A stretch of DNA of 46,443 bases from CAJBLF01 sp964495825 (GTDB lineage: Bacteria > Patescibacteriota > Gracilibacteria > Absconditabacterales > Absconditicoccaceae): contig CAZBWI010000053.1 of the NCBI GenBank assembly GCA_964495825.1, forward strand, positions 1 through 46,443. The letters are read 5' to 3'. Each line of letters opens with the position of its first letter. Within the stretch, counting starts at the first letter, position 1. This document shows, piece by piece, positions 1 to 8,441 of the stretch. The translations under genes were made by a program, and so were the position numbers. The notes under the pieces are model-generated. The model had not been told where the DNA came from. It searched no databases and saw nothing but the letters and a program-made list of their open reading frames with translations.

Positions 1-1
1 A

Positions 2-196
2 AATAAAAAATGAGTAAAAATAGAACCAACACCAAAAAAAGAAGAAATGAGTCTAGAAGATATTATGAAAATGATGAATGAACTAGAAGATGATCTAAAT
101 AAAGTAAGAGCAGAAAACAAAAAAAACGAAGCAGAATTTGAAAAAATCAAAAAAGAAAAAGAAGAGATAGAAAAACAGCTAAATACTACAAAATAA
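2..196 (+). CDS. C-terminal fragment of a coiled-coil protein (partial)
   Basis: The reading frame is open from the left edge to TAA at 194-196 if the TGA at 11-13 is read as Gly. The 64 visible residues are dominated by Lys, Glu, Asn, Met and Leu in heptad-like order (MSLEDIMKMMNELEDDLNKV), so this is the C-terminal end of a coiled-coil protein whose start lies outside the window. An alternative is a short gene starting at the ATG at 47. It precedes two more coiled-coil genes on the same strand. No catalytic motif is visible and the function is unknown. Confidence 0.5.
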
Positions 197-228
197 GAGA
201 TAATTTTATATCCCTTTTTGAAGTGAAA

Positions 229-1254
229 ATGACTGAAAGAGTAAAATACATACCAGAAGATGAATTAAAAGAAAGACTCAAAAAATTCTCAGAGCAGGAA
301 GAAAAACTCAAAAACTTATTGATAACAGGGAAACAAAAAGAACAAGAAATAGAAAATAAGCTAAAGACATTAAAGAATATCATAGAAAAAAAGATGAATG
401 AAAGTAAAAAGACAAACAGAAAAAAGATTTTTGATATTCTTTGAAGTAAAAAAGAAAAAGCAGTCGCTATGACAAAAAGTATCAAGAATAGTATTCAAGA
501 AACTCTAGATAAAAGAGAAAAAAAAATTCTAGAAAAAAAGAAAAGGCAATTAGAACAAGAAATAGATAGAGCTCAAAATATAGTAAATATGATATCCTTG
601 CAGACAGATTTTCCAAAACAACAATTACAACAAATAAACAACCGAATAGAAACAGCAAATACATCTCTAAATGATATCAAAACAACAAAAGAAGATATAA
701 ACTACAACAAACAAAAAATGAAAGATATACATACCATAATAAAAAAACACAATCAACTCAAAGAGCAAAAAAAAGAACAAGAAAAAAGAATAAAAATAAA
801 AAAAGAAAAACTCAAAACATTGATATATACAACAAGAGAAATTCTCAATCAAGCACTCTTAGATTCTGCATTTTCTGAAAGTGGGAAATTATCAAAATTA
901 GAACATGAAGCACAAACAATTATAGAAAAAAGATCGCCCAATGAACAAGAGATAGAAAACATAACAGATAGACTTTTCAAAGAAGCAAAAAAAATAGCAA
1001 AAATGCTCGATTTAGGAACAATATCGAAAACAGGAAAATTGATAAAGAAAAAGTTAGTACACAAAACAAAAGAAACAGCAACTAAACATGTACAACATCT
1101 CGAAGAAATCAAAAAATTAGAAGAAACAGCTGAAAAATTGAAGCATATGCTCGAAATGGTGCATAATGACAATGAAAAGATAGCAAATGAATTGAAAATC
1201 ATAGAAGAACAGAAAAAACACGTATTATGAGAGACTGAGAAAAAACACAAATAA
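229..1254 (+). CDS. coiled-coil protein of unknown function
   Basis: About 341 residues with UGA as Gly; TGA codons at 442 and 1228 are read through to TAA at 1252. The sequence is almost entirely Lys/Glu/Gln/Leu-rich helix with long predicted coiled coils. I see no signal peptide, membrane segment or catalytic motif. The first ~45 residues (EQEEKLKNLLITGKQKEQEI) closely resemble the N-terminus of the next gene (KQEEVLKEKLEKGKQKEEEL), so the two share a paralogous helical module. The ATG at 229 is preferred; an in-frame GTG lies at 223. The 27-nt gap to the next gene suggests one transcript. It could be a structural or scaffolding partner of the YkuD-domain protein; that is inference. Confidence 0.75.
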
Positions 1255-1281
1255 AAAAACCATTTTAACTACAGCCAAGAG

Positions 1282-2706
1282 ATGACAGATAAGGAAAATA
1301 ACATTACAAACAATATGAACGAGCAGATCAAAAATAAGCTTGCTTTTTTAGATAAACAAGAAGAAGTATTAAAGGAAAAACTGGAAAAGGGGAAACAAAA
1401 AGAAGAAGAACTACGCAATCAATTAATTGATCTCAAAAAAAAGATAGAACAAATAAGCGGGGAAGTGCTGAGTGGAGAAGAACAAAAAAAAATAGTAAAA
1501 AAAATGGATAAAGTATTATCAGATACGGAAAAAAAAGAAATACAGCAAGAATTTGGAGAGAAATCATTCACAGAAATAGAAGAAAAAATCAAAACAGAAC
1601 CAAGCAAACGACAAAGGATGAAAAAAAAGATACGAATTCCGTTGGTGGGAATAAGTATAGCATTAGCAACAACATTTGCTCTCTACGAATATGTACAATA
1701 TCAAAAAAAAAATAAACAAAAACTAAATCAAGAACAAGCCATCAATCCAATCGACACTACCGACAGTACAGCAATAATCTTACCGACCATAAAGGCCGAT
1801 ATCGATACTCTTCAAAAACACATACACAAAAATCAAATGGATTCATCCATTTCTTATGAAACATTAGCCAATACCATCAACACTATCAAAAATACCGAAA
1901 TCAGAAAAGAAGTAGTAGAATACTTATATCAAGGTAAGATCATGGAAGCACAAGAGATGTTTGGTATGAAAAGAGATTCCAAATATCCGTCAAACAAAGC
2001 AACAGATAAAATAGATAAAAACACCATAGAAAGATTTGCAAATCCATATTTTGGTCTGTATGGGAAAGAGATTTTGGATCATAAGGATATCCCGCAAAAA
2101 GTGAAAGATATTTATCAGAAATTTCTTCTCGGAGAAATCAAAAACAATAAAATGAATTATACCATCATCTCCAAAACAGATTTTCACATCTATGTTTTCA
2201 CAAAAGATCACAAACTACTTTACAGGACAAAACAACCAAATCTCTTCGGAGAAGATATCAATAAATCAGGGAAACGACTGCCTTATCAATATATTAAAAC
2301 CGATCAATGATATATATACCACAACCAACCAACAAATACAAACACACCGGAAGGATGGTTTAAAGTACAAAAAACAAAAAAAATCGCGAAAAACTACAAA
2401 TGTGACGGAGAAAATATAGCGATAGTCCTCATACCTGTAGTAGATAGCGCTACTCAAAATATCGACAACGACAGATATGAAAAAATCAAAATAAAAGAGA
2501 AAATAATTAACACAGTCGGAGTATATGATATGGAAATCCATCCCGTCTATCTACCACCTGAAGATGAAGATAAATATAAAAAAGCTATAGAAACACCAGA
2601 AATAAAAGATAACACGGTTTCTCACGGATGTATAAATACTAACGAAATATGATTTTTTATCGATAATCTTCCTATAGGAAGCATCATCTATATTACCTCC
2701 CAATAA
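1282..2706 (+). CDS. membrane-anchored coiled-coil protein with L,D-transpeptidase (YkuD)-like domain
   Basis: 474 residues; TGA codons at 2308 and 2650 are read as Gly and TAA at 2704 ends the gene. Residues 1-110 form a coiled coil like that of the upstream gene. About residues 117-137 are a basic-flanked hydrophobic segment (KKKIRIPLVGISIALATTFA), so the C-terminal part probably lies outside the membrane. The C-terminal end has the YkuD signature SHGCINT with catalytic Cys near residue 450 and His near 448, plus an upstream His near 420. YkuD enzymes make 3-3 peptidoglycan cross-links or attach proteins to peptidoglycan. Under the standard code the catalytic domain is cut off by TGA. The position after TGCIN that is normally Arg is Asn here. 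Substrate unknown. Confidence 0.8.
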
Positions 2707-2735
2707 AAAAATTCTCCGAGATAAACAGGGAGAAT
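2705..2735 (-). terminator. Rho-independent terminator of the 2765-3202 gene
   Basis: On the minus strand ATTCTCC (2735-2729) pairs with GGAGAAT (2717-2711) and is followed by a run of T. It lies just past the stop of the minus-strand gene and next to the plus-strand terminator, as expected between converging genes. Confidence 0.75.
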
Positions 2736-2745
2736 CTTATGAGGT

Positions 2746-2766
2746 GGCGCACTACGCGCCTTTTTT
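2746..2766 (+). terminator. Rho-independent terminator of the YkuD gene
   Basis: GGCGC, loop ACTAC, GCGCC, then six T. The stem is pure G/C in an A+T-rich genome and sits 40 nt after the stop of the YkuD gene. Its T-run overlaps the last codons of the opposing gene. Confidence 0.8.
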
Positions 2767-3202
2767 ACGACCGTTTCCACCACAACCATCCGAAGAAACT
2801 CAGGATGACCATAACAGAGAGAATACCCCATCCCAAGGGAAATGAATTACTTTCAGGGCCGTCTTCATCGCCACCGATGGCAACAATTTGAATCTTTTTC
2901 GCAGTAGTGTCGGCAGGATCAGATGAGCTGATATACCCTTCTTTTAGCCAGTCAACAATGACAGGTTTACCATTCACATAAACTTTCACGAGTTCAGAAG
3001 CACTGGCAGAATCTCTCTTAACGACAACTAGGGAATCGACACCAGTCAGAACAACACTATCACCCTTAGCAATGTTAATCACCTTATTCCTAATAGTCGG
3101 TTTGTAGGTGATTTTAGTAACATTGATAGTATCAACATTATTGGCCTGTGCAGCAGCTACCATGAAGATAGCCATAACTGCGAAAACAAAAAATTTTTTC
3201 AT
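2765..3202 (-). CDS. small secreted protein with C-terminal membrane anchor
   Basis: 145 residues ending in TAA. The N-terminus is a clear signal peptide (MKKFFVFAVMAIFMVAAAQA, cleavage likely after AQA). The exported part is Val/Asp/Ser/Thr-rich and probably beta-structured. Near the C-terminus comes an acidic Gly-rich linker (GGDEDGPES), then a single hydrophobic helix and a WWKRS end. That order, linker-helix-basic tail, resembles a sorting/anchoring tail, although no LPXTG is seen. Unlike its neighbours it has no UGA codon and reads as richer in G+C, so recent acquisition is possible. It has its own promoter and terminator. Family not recognised. Confidence 0.8.
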   Translation of the reverse strand: MKKFFVFAVMAIFMVAAAQANNVDTINVTKITYKPTIRNKVINIAKGDSVVLTGVDSLVVVKRDSASASELVKVYVNGKPVIVDWLKEGYISSSDPADTTAKKIQIVAIGGDEDGPESNSFPLGWGILSVMVILSFFGWLWWKRS

Positions 3203-3228
3203 GTTTTTGTAGTGTATTTATTTTTTAA

Positions 3229-3256
3229 TTTATATAGATTTGATACAAAATGTCAA
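3229..3256 (-). promoter_or_regulatory. sigma70-type promoter of the 2765-3202 gene
   Basis: On the minus strand TTGACA (3256-3251) is followed after 16 nt by TATAAA (3234-3229), about 27 nt before the ATG at 3202. It is the best consensus match seen in the window. No Shine-Dalgarno sequence separates it from the start codon. Confidence 0.75.
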
Positions 3257-3361
3257 TAGAAAAAATAAAGCAAAAGAATAGAGACAAAAAGCACTTTATC
3301 TTGTTTTTTATGTATGAATACATACCTTCTACTTAATCCCCTTTACCTTCTACCTTCTACC

Positions 3362-3694
3362 ATGATAGATACAGAAACCTTCATCGAACAGATGATCATC
3401 AAAGCTATTCCAGACATCGACGATGATGGACTTGATATGATGATAGAAGACACCAAACCTATCCTCTATGACCGAGTCATGACACACATCATAGAAAAAA
3501 TAGACGAAAAAGATGGTCAGTGATTTTTGGATATATTAGAAAAAAAATGAGTAACACCAGAAGTAGCTGAGTATCTAAAGTCAAAAATACCAAATTTCCC
3601 TGAATTTCTAGAAAAAATATATAATGATTTTGAAACTATGTACCTGAAAGAATTCAAAAATTTCGAAAAAGAATTCAAAAACAAAGAAGAATAA
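3362..3694 (+). CDS. hypothetical small protein, possibly DUF5663-like
   Basis: 110 residues from the ATG at 3362; TGA codons at 3521 and 3548 are read as Gly and TAA at 3692 ends it. It is acidic and helical, with a block of two or three helices (MIEDTKPILYDRVMTHIIEK, then EVAEYLKSKIPNFPEFLEKI) and a Lys/Glu tail. The length and the 'multi-helix then P-x-hydrophobic-x-x-hydrophobic' layout recall the small DUF5663-type proteins common in CPR genomes, but that is memory of the pattern only. An upstream in-frame ATG at 3314 would add a stretch encoded by repeated CTTCTAC units and is less likely. Function unknown. Confidence 0.65.
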
Positions 3695-3719
3695 AAACTC
3701 AAATTCGTCATTAGTTACA

Positions 3720-3998
3720 TTAAATCTTCATACGAATTTCCTCTATTCTCGTAGCATATCCAATCTTTTCTAGTGCTAAATTTACTTCACGTAAGATCTG
3801 ATTTTTTTGTTGAAAAATCTTTATTTTGAGCGCTTGATCATTGGTTTTAAGAAAAAGAACCTTGAATCTGACATATCCTTCCAATTCAGGAATACCCAAA
3901 ACAGCCCTAGCGGTATTTAAAGCGACCGCTCCGACCATCTGATGCCCCATATGCCTATGAGCTAAAGTTTTTCTTAGTGAATCTTTCAGGGATTTCAT
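3720..3998 (-). CDS. DUF721/DciA-like small protein
   Basis: 92 residues ending in TAA with no UGA codon. A short helical N-terminus leads to GHQMVGAVALNTA, then an alternating hydrophobic strand (YVRFKVLFLKTNDQALKIKI) and an amphipathic helix ending IEEIRMKI. This matches the general build of DUF721 (DciA-type) domains: a 'V-G..A..T' helix, a strand, a 'L...L......I..IR' helix. In other bacteria DciA helps load the replicative helicase; CPR members are short and their role is untested. It converges with the preceding plus-strand gene with a 25-nt gap. Confidence 0.5.
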   Translation of the reverse strand: MKSLKDSLRKTLAHRHMGHQMVGAVALNTARAVLGIPELEGYVRFKVLFLKTNDQALKIKIFQQKNQILREVNLALEKIGYATRIEEIRMKI

Positions 3999-4067
3999 AG
4001 AGATAAGGTATGTATCTTAGTTTGCAAAATCAAGCAGAATTGGTATATAAGTAGCATCTTCCATATA

Positions 4068-4116
4068 AACTCCCTTGATAAGGGGAGGTGGACCGATATA
4101 TCGGGACGGAGGGGTT
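4068..4116. repeat. GC-rich compound inverted repeat (REP-like)
   Basis: In A+T-rich surroundings there is CTCCC-TTGATAAG-GGGAG (4070-4087), then the perfect palindrome CCGATATATCGG (4093-4104) and GGAGGGGTT, which can also pair with the left arm. The segment CGGGACGGAG recurs at 44274-44283. Such short GC-rich, doubly palindromic units resemble extragenic palindromes seen in several bacterial groups. It lies in the divergent spacer between 3998 and 4142. Confidence 0.6.
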
Positions 4117-4141
4117 GTAACTTTAGTTTTTATACAAAAAG

Positions 4142-4687
4142 ATGAAAAAAATAGTATGAATAGTGATGTTAATTATATGTTCACTACAGGCAAACCAAAT
4201 ATTTGCCGCATGATCTTGTTCAGGGTATGAATGTCCAACAGGGCAACACTGCAAAATAACAGCAGGAGAACCATCATGTGTAGCAGATGCTCCAACAAAC
4301 AGCAATCAAACAAATAACGATATTGAAAATCAAGATCCAGCATCAGTCATGGGAATCACATGTGATCCAGACTTGCTCGTCAACGGACAATGCAAACTAA
4401 ATATCTACGATACCTTGGGCATAAGACAATCAGTAAGAGACGAAGGAGAAGCAACATCCGTAGGATTGTTTGTCCAAGATGTAGTATTGTCAGCAACATT
4501 CTTTATCGGTACCTTAGTAACGATAGCATTAGTTGTATCATGAATCATGTTTATCATGGCATCAAGTTCAGGGAAGGATCCGGCAAATGCAAAGAAGGGA
4601 ATCATAGGTTCACTCGTAGGTTTGCTGATTGTAGTTTCCTCATACGTCATCATCAGATTGGTGCAATATATAGCGAAAGGTTTCTAA
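4142..4687 (+). CDS. secreted VirB2/TrbC-like pilin (T4SS_pilin family)
   Basis: 181 residues; three TGA codons (4157, 4211, 4541) are read as Gly. A signal peptide (about residues 1-23) is followed by a Cys-rich exported segment, a linker with NSNQTNN, and two hydrophobic helices (about residues 118-145 and 155-178). The short loop between them has the pattern K-x2-I-x-G/A-x2-I/V-G shared with the gene at 25976. This arrangement fits the TrbC/VirB2-like T4SS_pilin family common in CPR bacteria. TrbC/VirB2 proteins form type IV secretion pili; no other T4SS component is adjacent. The gene precedes trmD. Confidence 0.7.
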
Positions 4688-4741
4688 AATGCTCAAGCGA
4701 CAAAACGCTCAAATGATGAAACGATGCATATGAGCAACATA

Positions 4742-4781
4742 TCGTTTAGTCGTTTAATCGTTTATTCATTTAGTCATTTAG
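4742..4781 (+). repeat. five 8-bp tandem units abutting the trmD start
   Basis: The units TCGTTTAG, TCGTTTAA, TCGTTTAT, TCATTTAG and TCATTTAG run without gaps up to one base before the trmD ATG at 4783. Reverse-complement fragments (AAACGAT) occur 15-40 nt upstream, so a hairpin can also form. It occupies the place where a ribosome-binding site would be expected. Confidence 0.75.
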
Positions 4782-4782
4782 T

Positions 4783-5496
4783 ATGCATATTCACATAGTT
4801 AGCATATTTCCAGACATCTTCAAGAGTTTCATCGAAACTTCGCTCATCAAAAAAGCACAAGAGAAGAAGATTTTAAAATTCTCATTCGTCAATCCGAGGA
4901 CATTCTGTCCAGATAGGCATCAAACGGTAGATGACACTATCTACGGTTGAGGAGCAGGATTACTCATGAAAGCCAAACCAGCCATCGATGCAGTCGAATC
5001 GATAATAAAAAAAATCAAAAACAAGAAATTTAAGATAATATTACCGAGCCCAAGCAATGAAGAATTCAATCAGAAAATGGCTCATTTGTTAAGTGAATTA
5101 GATCATATCATTTTCGTCTGTACCAGATATGAAGGCATCGACTACCGTTTCGAACAATATATGAAAAAAAAATATAAGAAAAATTTCCAAAAGATTTCTC
5201 TCGGACATTTCATCACGCTCGGCGGAGAAACTCCAGCTATGGTCATGATCGAAGCGATCTCCAGACTCATCCCGTGAGTCATCAAAGAGGAATCTAGCCG
5301 ACAAGATGAAAGCTACAGTATACAACATAATATGAACAACCTCGAATATCCACAATACACGAAACCTGAAGAAGTATATTGAATGAAAGTACCTAAAGTC
5401 TTATTGAGCGGACATCACGGCAAAGTGCAAGAGCGGAGAGACAAAAAAACGAAAATACTGAAAGATAAAAAAATCGTAAAAAACAGAACAAAATAG
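4783..5496 (+). CDS. trmD: tRNA (guanine-N1)-methyltransferase TrmD
   Basis: 237 residues. TrmD methylates G37 of tRNAs with SAM and prevents frameshifting. The N-terminus MHIHIVSIFPDIF, the knot-region motif IYGGGAG (TGA 4948 encodes the second Gly), RYEGID, and the SAM-binding trefoil-knot segment ISLGHFITLGGETPAM followed by RLIPG (TGA 5275 is its Gly) are all characteristic. A further TGA at 5380 is in the C-terminal domain and TAG at 5494 is the stop. With the standard code the gene would be split into at least three pieces, so it is one of the clearest tests of UGA = Gly. Confidence 0.95.
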
Positions 5497-5527
5497 GACA
5501 AAATTGTTTTTATCTTGCATCCAGAAT

Positions 5528-5896
5528 ATGAAAAAAAACAACTTCGAAAACTTAGAGATTCGGAAACTTTGAAATGAACTTGTCTATGAAATAGGAAAGG
5601 TATTTTACCATAAGGATTTCAGAAACTTTGACTTTCAATCGCAGATTATGAGAGCGACGATATCAATTACCAATAATATTGCTGAATGATATGAAAGAGG
5701 ATCTAAAAAAGAATTCATACACTTTCTATTCTTTTCAAAATGATCATGCGGAGAAGTAAGGAGTATGCTTTATTCAGCGAAAAAATTCAATTATATTATA
5801 GAAAAGCAATTCGAGGATTTTAAATATAGATGTATGACACTTTCCACTAAAATATACAACTTTATAAAATATCTCAAAGAAAAAACAAAACAATAG
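5528..5896 (+). CDS. four helix bundle protein (S23-type, TIGR02436-like)
   Basis: 122 residues ending in TAG. The family signature is complete: FENLEIRKL near the N-terminus, then QIMRATISITNNIAEGYERG and KEFIHFLFFSKGS followed by GEVRSMLYSAK. TGA codons encode the Gly of IAEGYE and of SKGS, positions that are Gly in the family. These proteins form small four-helix bundles. Members occur as intervening-sequence proteins in some 23S rRNA genes and as stand-alone genes in many genomes, including CPR. Molecular function is unknown. It starts 31 nt after trmD. Confidence 0.88.
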
Positions 5897-5922
5897 ACAA
5901 TTTTATACGACTTTTTAGGAAT

Positions 5923-7047
5923 ATGTTAGGTTTATTATATTTCTGAAGATTAGAACCAGAAAAAGGATTCGATGCTATCATCGAAATGATTGAGTTATTC
6001 CAAGAAACTGGAGAAAAAATGCCATTTAATTTATTTGTTTTCGGATCAGGAAGTAGAGAAAAAAAAATCCAGAAATTAGCAGAAAACAATACGAATATTC
6101 ATTTTTTCTGATGGCAAGATATCATGACTATCAAGAGATATGTAAATAATTGCCAATACTGTCTTATTCCATCAGAATGTCTAGAATCATTTGGGCTTTC
6201 AGCGCTAAATGCACTTCAATGGTGACTTGCACCCATCGGTTATGCCAAAGGAGGATTAAAAAATTTCATAGAGCACGACCTGGACCTCACTCATCAGTTG
6301 GGACACACTACTGGTCAAAAGCTTTATAGCTTGATAAATAAATTGCACACTATCCATATCAAATCAGAACCAGTAGATGAATATACCAAAGAGAGATGGA
6401 TGGTCCGTTTCCATGCACTCGCAGACAAAAATGTAAAAAAAATATTGATTGTCTCTGATTTTATCAATAGAATTGGAGGTATAGAAACCTATATTACGGA
6501 TGTTAAAGATATGCTAACACAGCGTGGCTATGAAGTGGAACTTTTCGGTATCAAAGCACCCAGAGGAATACTTGGGAAATTAATAAAATATCTAGGAATA
6601 GCAACAAGTCTCATGAATTTCCGAGAAGCAATCAGACTCTACCGCAAAGTAAAAACTATGAAACCTGACATCATCCGATACCATAGTGTTATGAGATATT
6701 TGGGATGGATGCCAATACGAGCAACTAGAAAAAGTACAGCAAAAAAATGGATGATGTTCCATGATTTAGGATATTTCACACCATTCCCAAGTGCATTGAA
6801 AAATGAAAATCAGATCCATACCCCATTGACACTCAAACATTTCGTAGATTCTCAGCCAACTGCCAATCCAATAGAAAATCTAGCTATCATGGGCAAATAT
6901 GCATCCCTACGATTATTAAAAAAATGGCTAAAAAAGACAGTGGACACTTTTTTAGTTCCATCAGAATTTATGGTAAATATCGTCCATTCATCATATAAAA
7001 TAGCAGAAAAGAAGATCAAAGTTTTTTCTCATTTCATCCAAGACTAG
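5923..7047 (+). CDS. GT-B (GT4-like) glycosyltransferase with reversed domain order
   Basis: 374 residues ending in TAG. Residues 1-165 look like the C-terminal, nucleotide-sugar-binding half of a GT4 enzyme: LLYFGRLEPEKGFD at the very start, then IPSECLESFGLSALNALQWG and YAKGGL. Residues ~172-374 look like the acceptor-binding N-terminal half: KKILIVSDFINRIGGIETYI, then FHDLGYF and a C-terminal FLVPSEFMVNIV...KIKVFSHF, which in normal enzymes is the hinge leading into the other half. So the two Rossmann halves appear swapped. TGA codons encode the Gly of FGR, FGWQ and QWG. The second Glu of the E-x7-E motif is Asn. It may modify a surface polysaccharide; substrate unknown. It could also be a fusion of two truncated neighbours. 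Confidence 0.8.
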
Positions 7048-7138
7048 AAGATTAAAAGTATAGATAAAAAAGAACTTGAAAATAGCTAAATTCTGCAAAG
7101 CGGAAATCGTGTATTGCGATTGACAGCTACCAAAAAAT

Positions 7139-7169
7139 CTCCGTTTGTATACCAGACAGAGCTTTTTTT
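7139..7169 (+). terminator. Rho-independent terminator after the glycosyltransferase
   Basis: CTCCGTTTG (7139-7147) pairs with CAGACAGAG (7153-7161) with one mismatch around a TATAC loop, followed by seven T. It is about 90 nt after the TAG stop. Confidence 0.65.
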
Positions 7170-7220
7170 GTATAACACATAAAAGAAGGTTTTAAAGCCT
7201 CCCCTACAGTTATAATATAT

Positions 7221-7239
7221 ACAATAGTCCGTAAAAAAA
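7221..7239 (+). repeat. 19-bp repeat, copy 1
   Basis: ACAATAGTCCGTAAAAAAA occurs here and again exactly at 24987-25005. Both copies are intergenic and on the same strand, shortly after the end of a plus-strand gene or its terminator, and both are followed by a heptamer array. Confidence 0.6.
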
Positions 7240-7249
7240 TATTACCAAC

Positions 7250-7280
7250 ATTCTTAATTCTTAATTTTTCATTCTTAATC
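7250..7280 (+). repeat. degenerate heptamer array
   Basis: Successive 7-mers ATTCTTA, ATTCTTA, ATTTTTC, ATTCTTA, then ATC. It lies immediately beyond the stop of the minus-strand nuclease gene, which ends at 7292. Confidence 0.6.
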
Positions 7281-7291
7281 AAGTTTTAAAT

Positions 7292-8281
7292 TTATTCAAA
7301 ATTTTTAAGGTCTTCACAGACCTTTCTGAAAGTACAGCTCGCACATTTTTTTTCGCTAGTCGTCCTAGGAAAACTTGTATGTGGTAATGGTTCATTTTTG
7401 ACAATATCACCATCCACAAGGAATTGCTTCTGATATTCCATATCATCTTTGAGTTTCTGAATAATGTAATCGATATCTGTTTTTTGGATCTTACCTCAAA
7501 TCGTATGTAAACTAGGCAGGTAGACTTCATATCATTCGATTTCTATATTGTCAAGATCTGTCCTCGATTTAAGAAGAGTCTTGAGTGCATAAATTTTGAT
7601 TTGATCAGAAATAATGTCAGTATCAATTTTTTCTTGTCCAGTTTTTCGATCGATGATAAGGTATGTATTATCAGAAAAAATGACACCAAAATCCGGAGCA
7701 GCCATCACATTAAGATCCTTCAATTCAAGGATAGAACGGAGATTGACTTTCATATTTTCAAAATCCTTCTGTCTTGGTTTCTCGACATAGGTCATCTTAG
7801 CGGTTTTGAAATAATGTTGAACTTTATCATGCCAATCACTTTGGACAAAAACATCCAAATTATGAAGAACTTTTTGGATGACCTCCTCCAATTTATCATC
7901 TACATTCTCACCATAATAATGTTCGGAAAGGCCAAATTTATTATCCCTATCATAAGTAGAATAATCTCTATGTTTGGAAGCTTCAAATTCATTTCTCATC
8001 TCTTCGATGATACGGTCTTTGAATGGTTGGATATCACCGGGTTCGGTTTTGCCGTATTTCAGAGCATTGAGATAATCGGACAACAGATGATGAGTCTTTT
8101 CCCCCACCCGCATGTCCATGCTTTTGAGATTCTTGAGTAATAAAGTATTCAACCGTAATTCTTCATTAAGATCCCTCAAAGCATGAGGATAATAATTGAA
8201 ATAATACTTCTTATTGCAATATTCCAAAACGGTTATTCTGGTAGTTGACCGTGTCAACGTATGCAAACGATTAGGTCTCAT
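7292..8281 (-). CDS. PD-(D/E)XK nuclease, RecB/Cas4-like, with probable Fe-S cluster
   Basis: 329 residues; two TGA codons near 7530 and 7497 are read as Gly, TAA at 7294-7292 ends it. It has the RecB-family nuclease core: Asp near 197 (PDFGV), then IIDRKTG with Asp211 and Lys213, and the QIKIY (Q-x3-Y) motif. One Cys near residue 22 (EYCNKKYYF) and three near the C-terminus (C313, C316, C322 in CASCTFRKVC) match the 1+3 cysteine arrangement that holds a 4Fe-4S cluster in AddB and Cas4 nucleases. Under the standard code the protein stops before the Cys cluster. No CRISPR array or helicase gene is near, so a repair role (PDDEXK_1 family) is more likely than adaptation. Confidence 0.82.
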
Positions 8282-8358
8282 GGATGATATATAAGAAAAA
8301 TAAAGTCACAAAGAATATATAACTATTAGAGAAACTATTTCAATTTATAAATATCAAC

Positions 8359-8387
8359 AAAAAAAAGCCCCACACACCTTGCAGGAC
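8359..8387 (-). terminator. probable terminator after RNase J
   Basis: On the minus strand GTCC and GGGC can pair across a long loop and are followed by C and an eight-T run (8366-8359). It is about 55 nt past the RNase J stop. The stem is short, so this is tentative. Confidence 0.45.
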
Positions 8388-8441
8388 ATTTTTTTATACT
8401 AAGAGAATAACTTCTATCGACTATCGGCCATGGAAAATCAT

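Noticed and set aside
3314..3361. Longer start of the 3362 gene
   Set aside because: The added stretch is encoded by repeated CTTCTAC units typical of spacers here and gives an atypical Leu/Pro-rich peptide.
7601..8140. Plus-strand ORF of 179 codons opposite the nuclease
   Set aside because: Its content mirrors the real minus-strand gene, and it has no leader or domain.
7532..8281. Cas4 adaptation nuclease
   Set aside because: Domain and cysteine pattern fit Cas4-like proteins broadly, but without cas1, cas2 or an array the narrower name is not supported.
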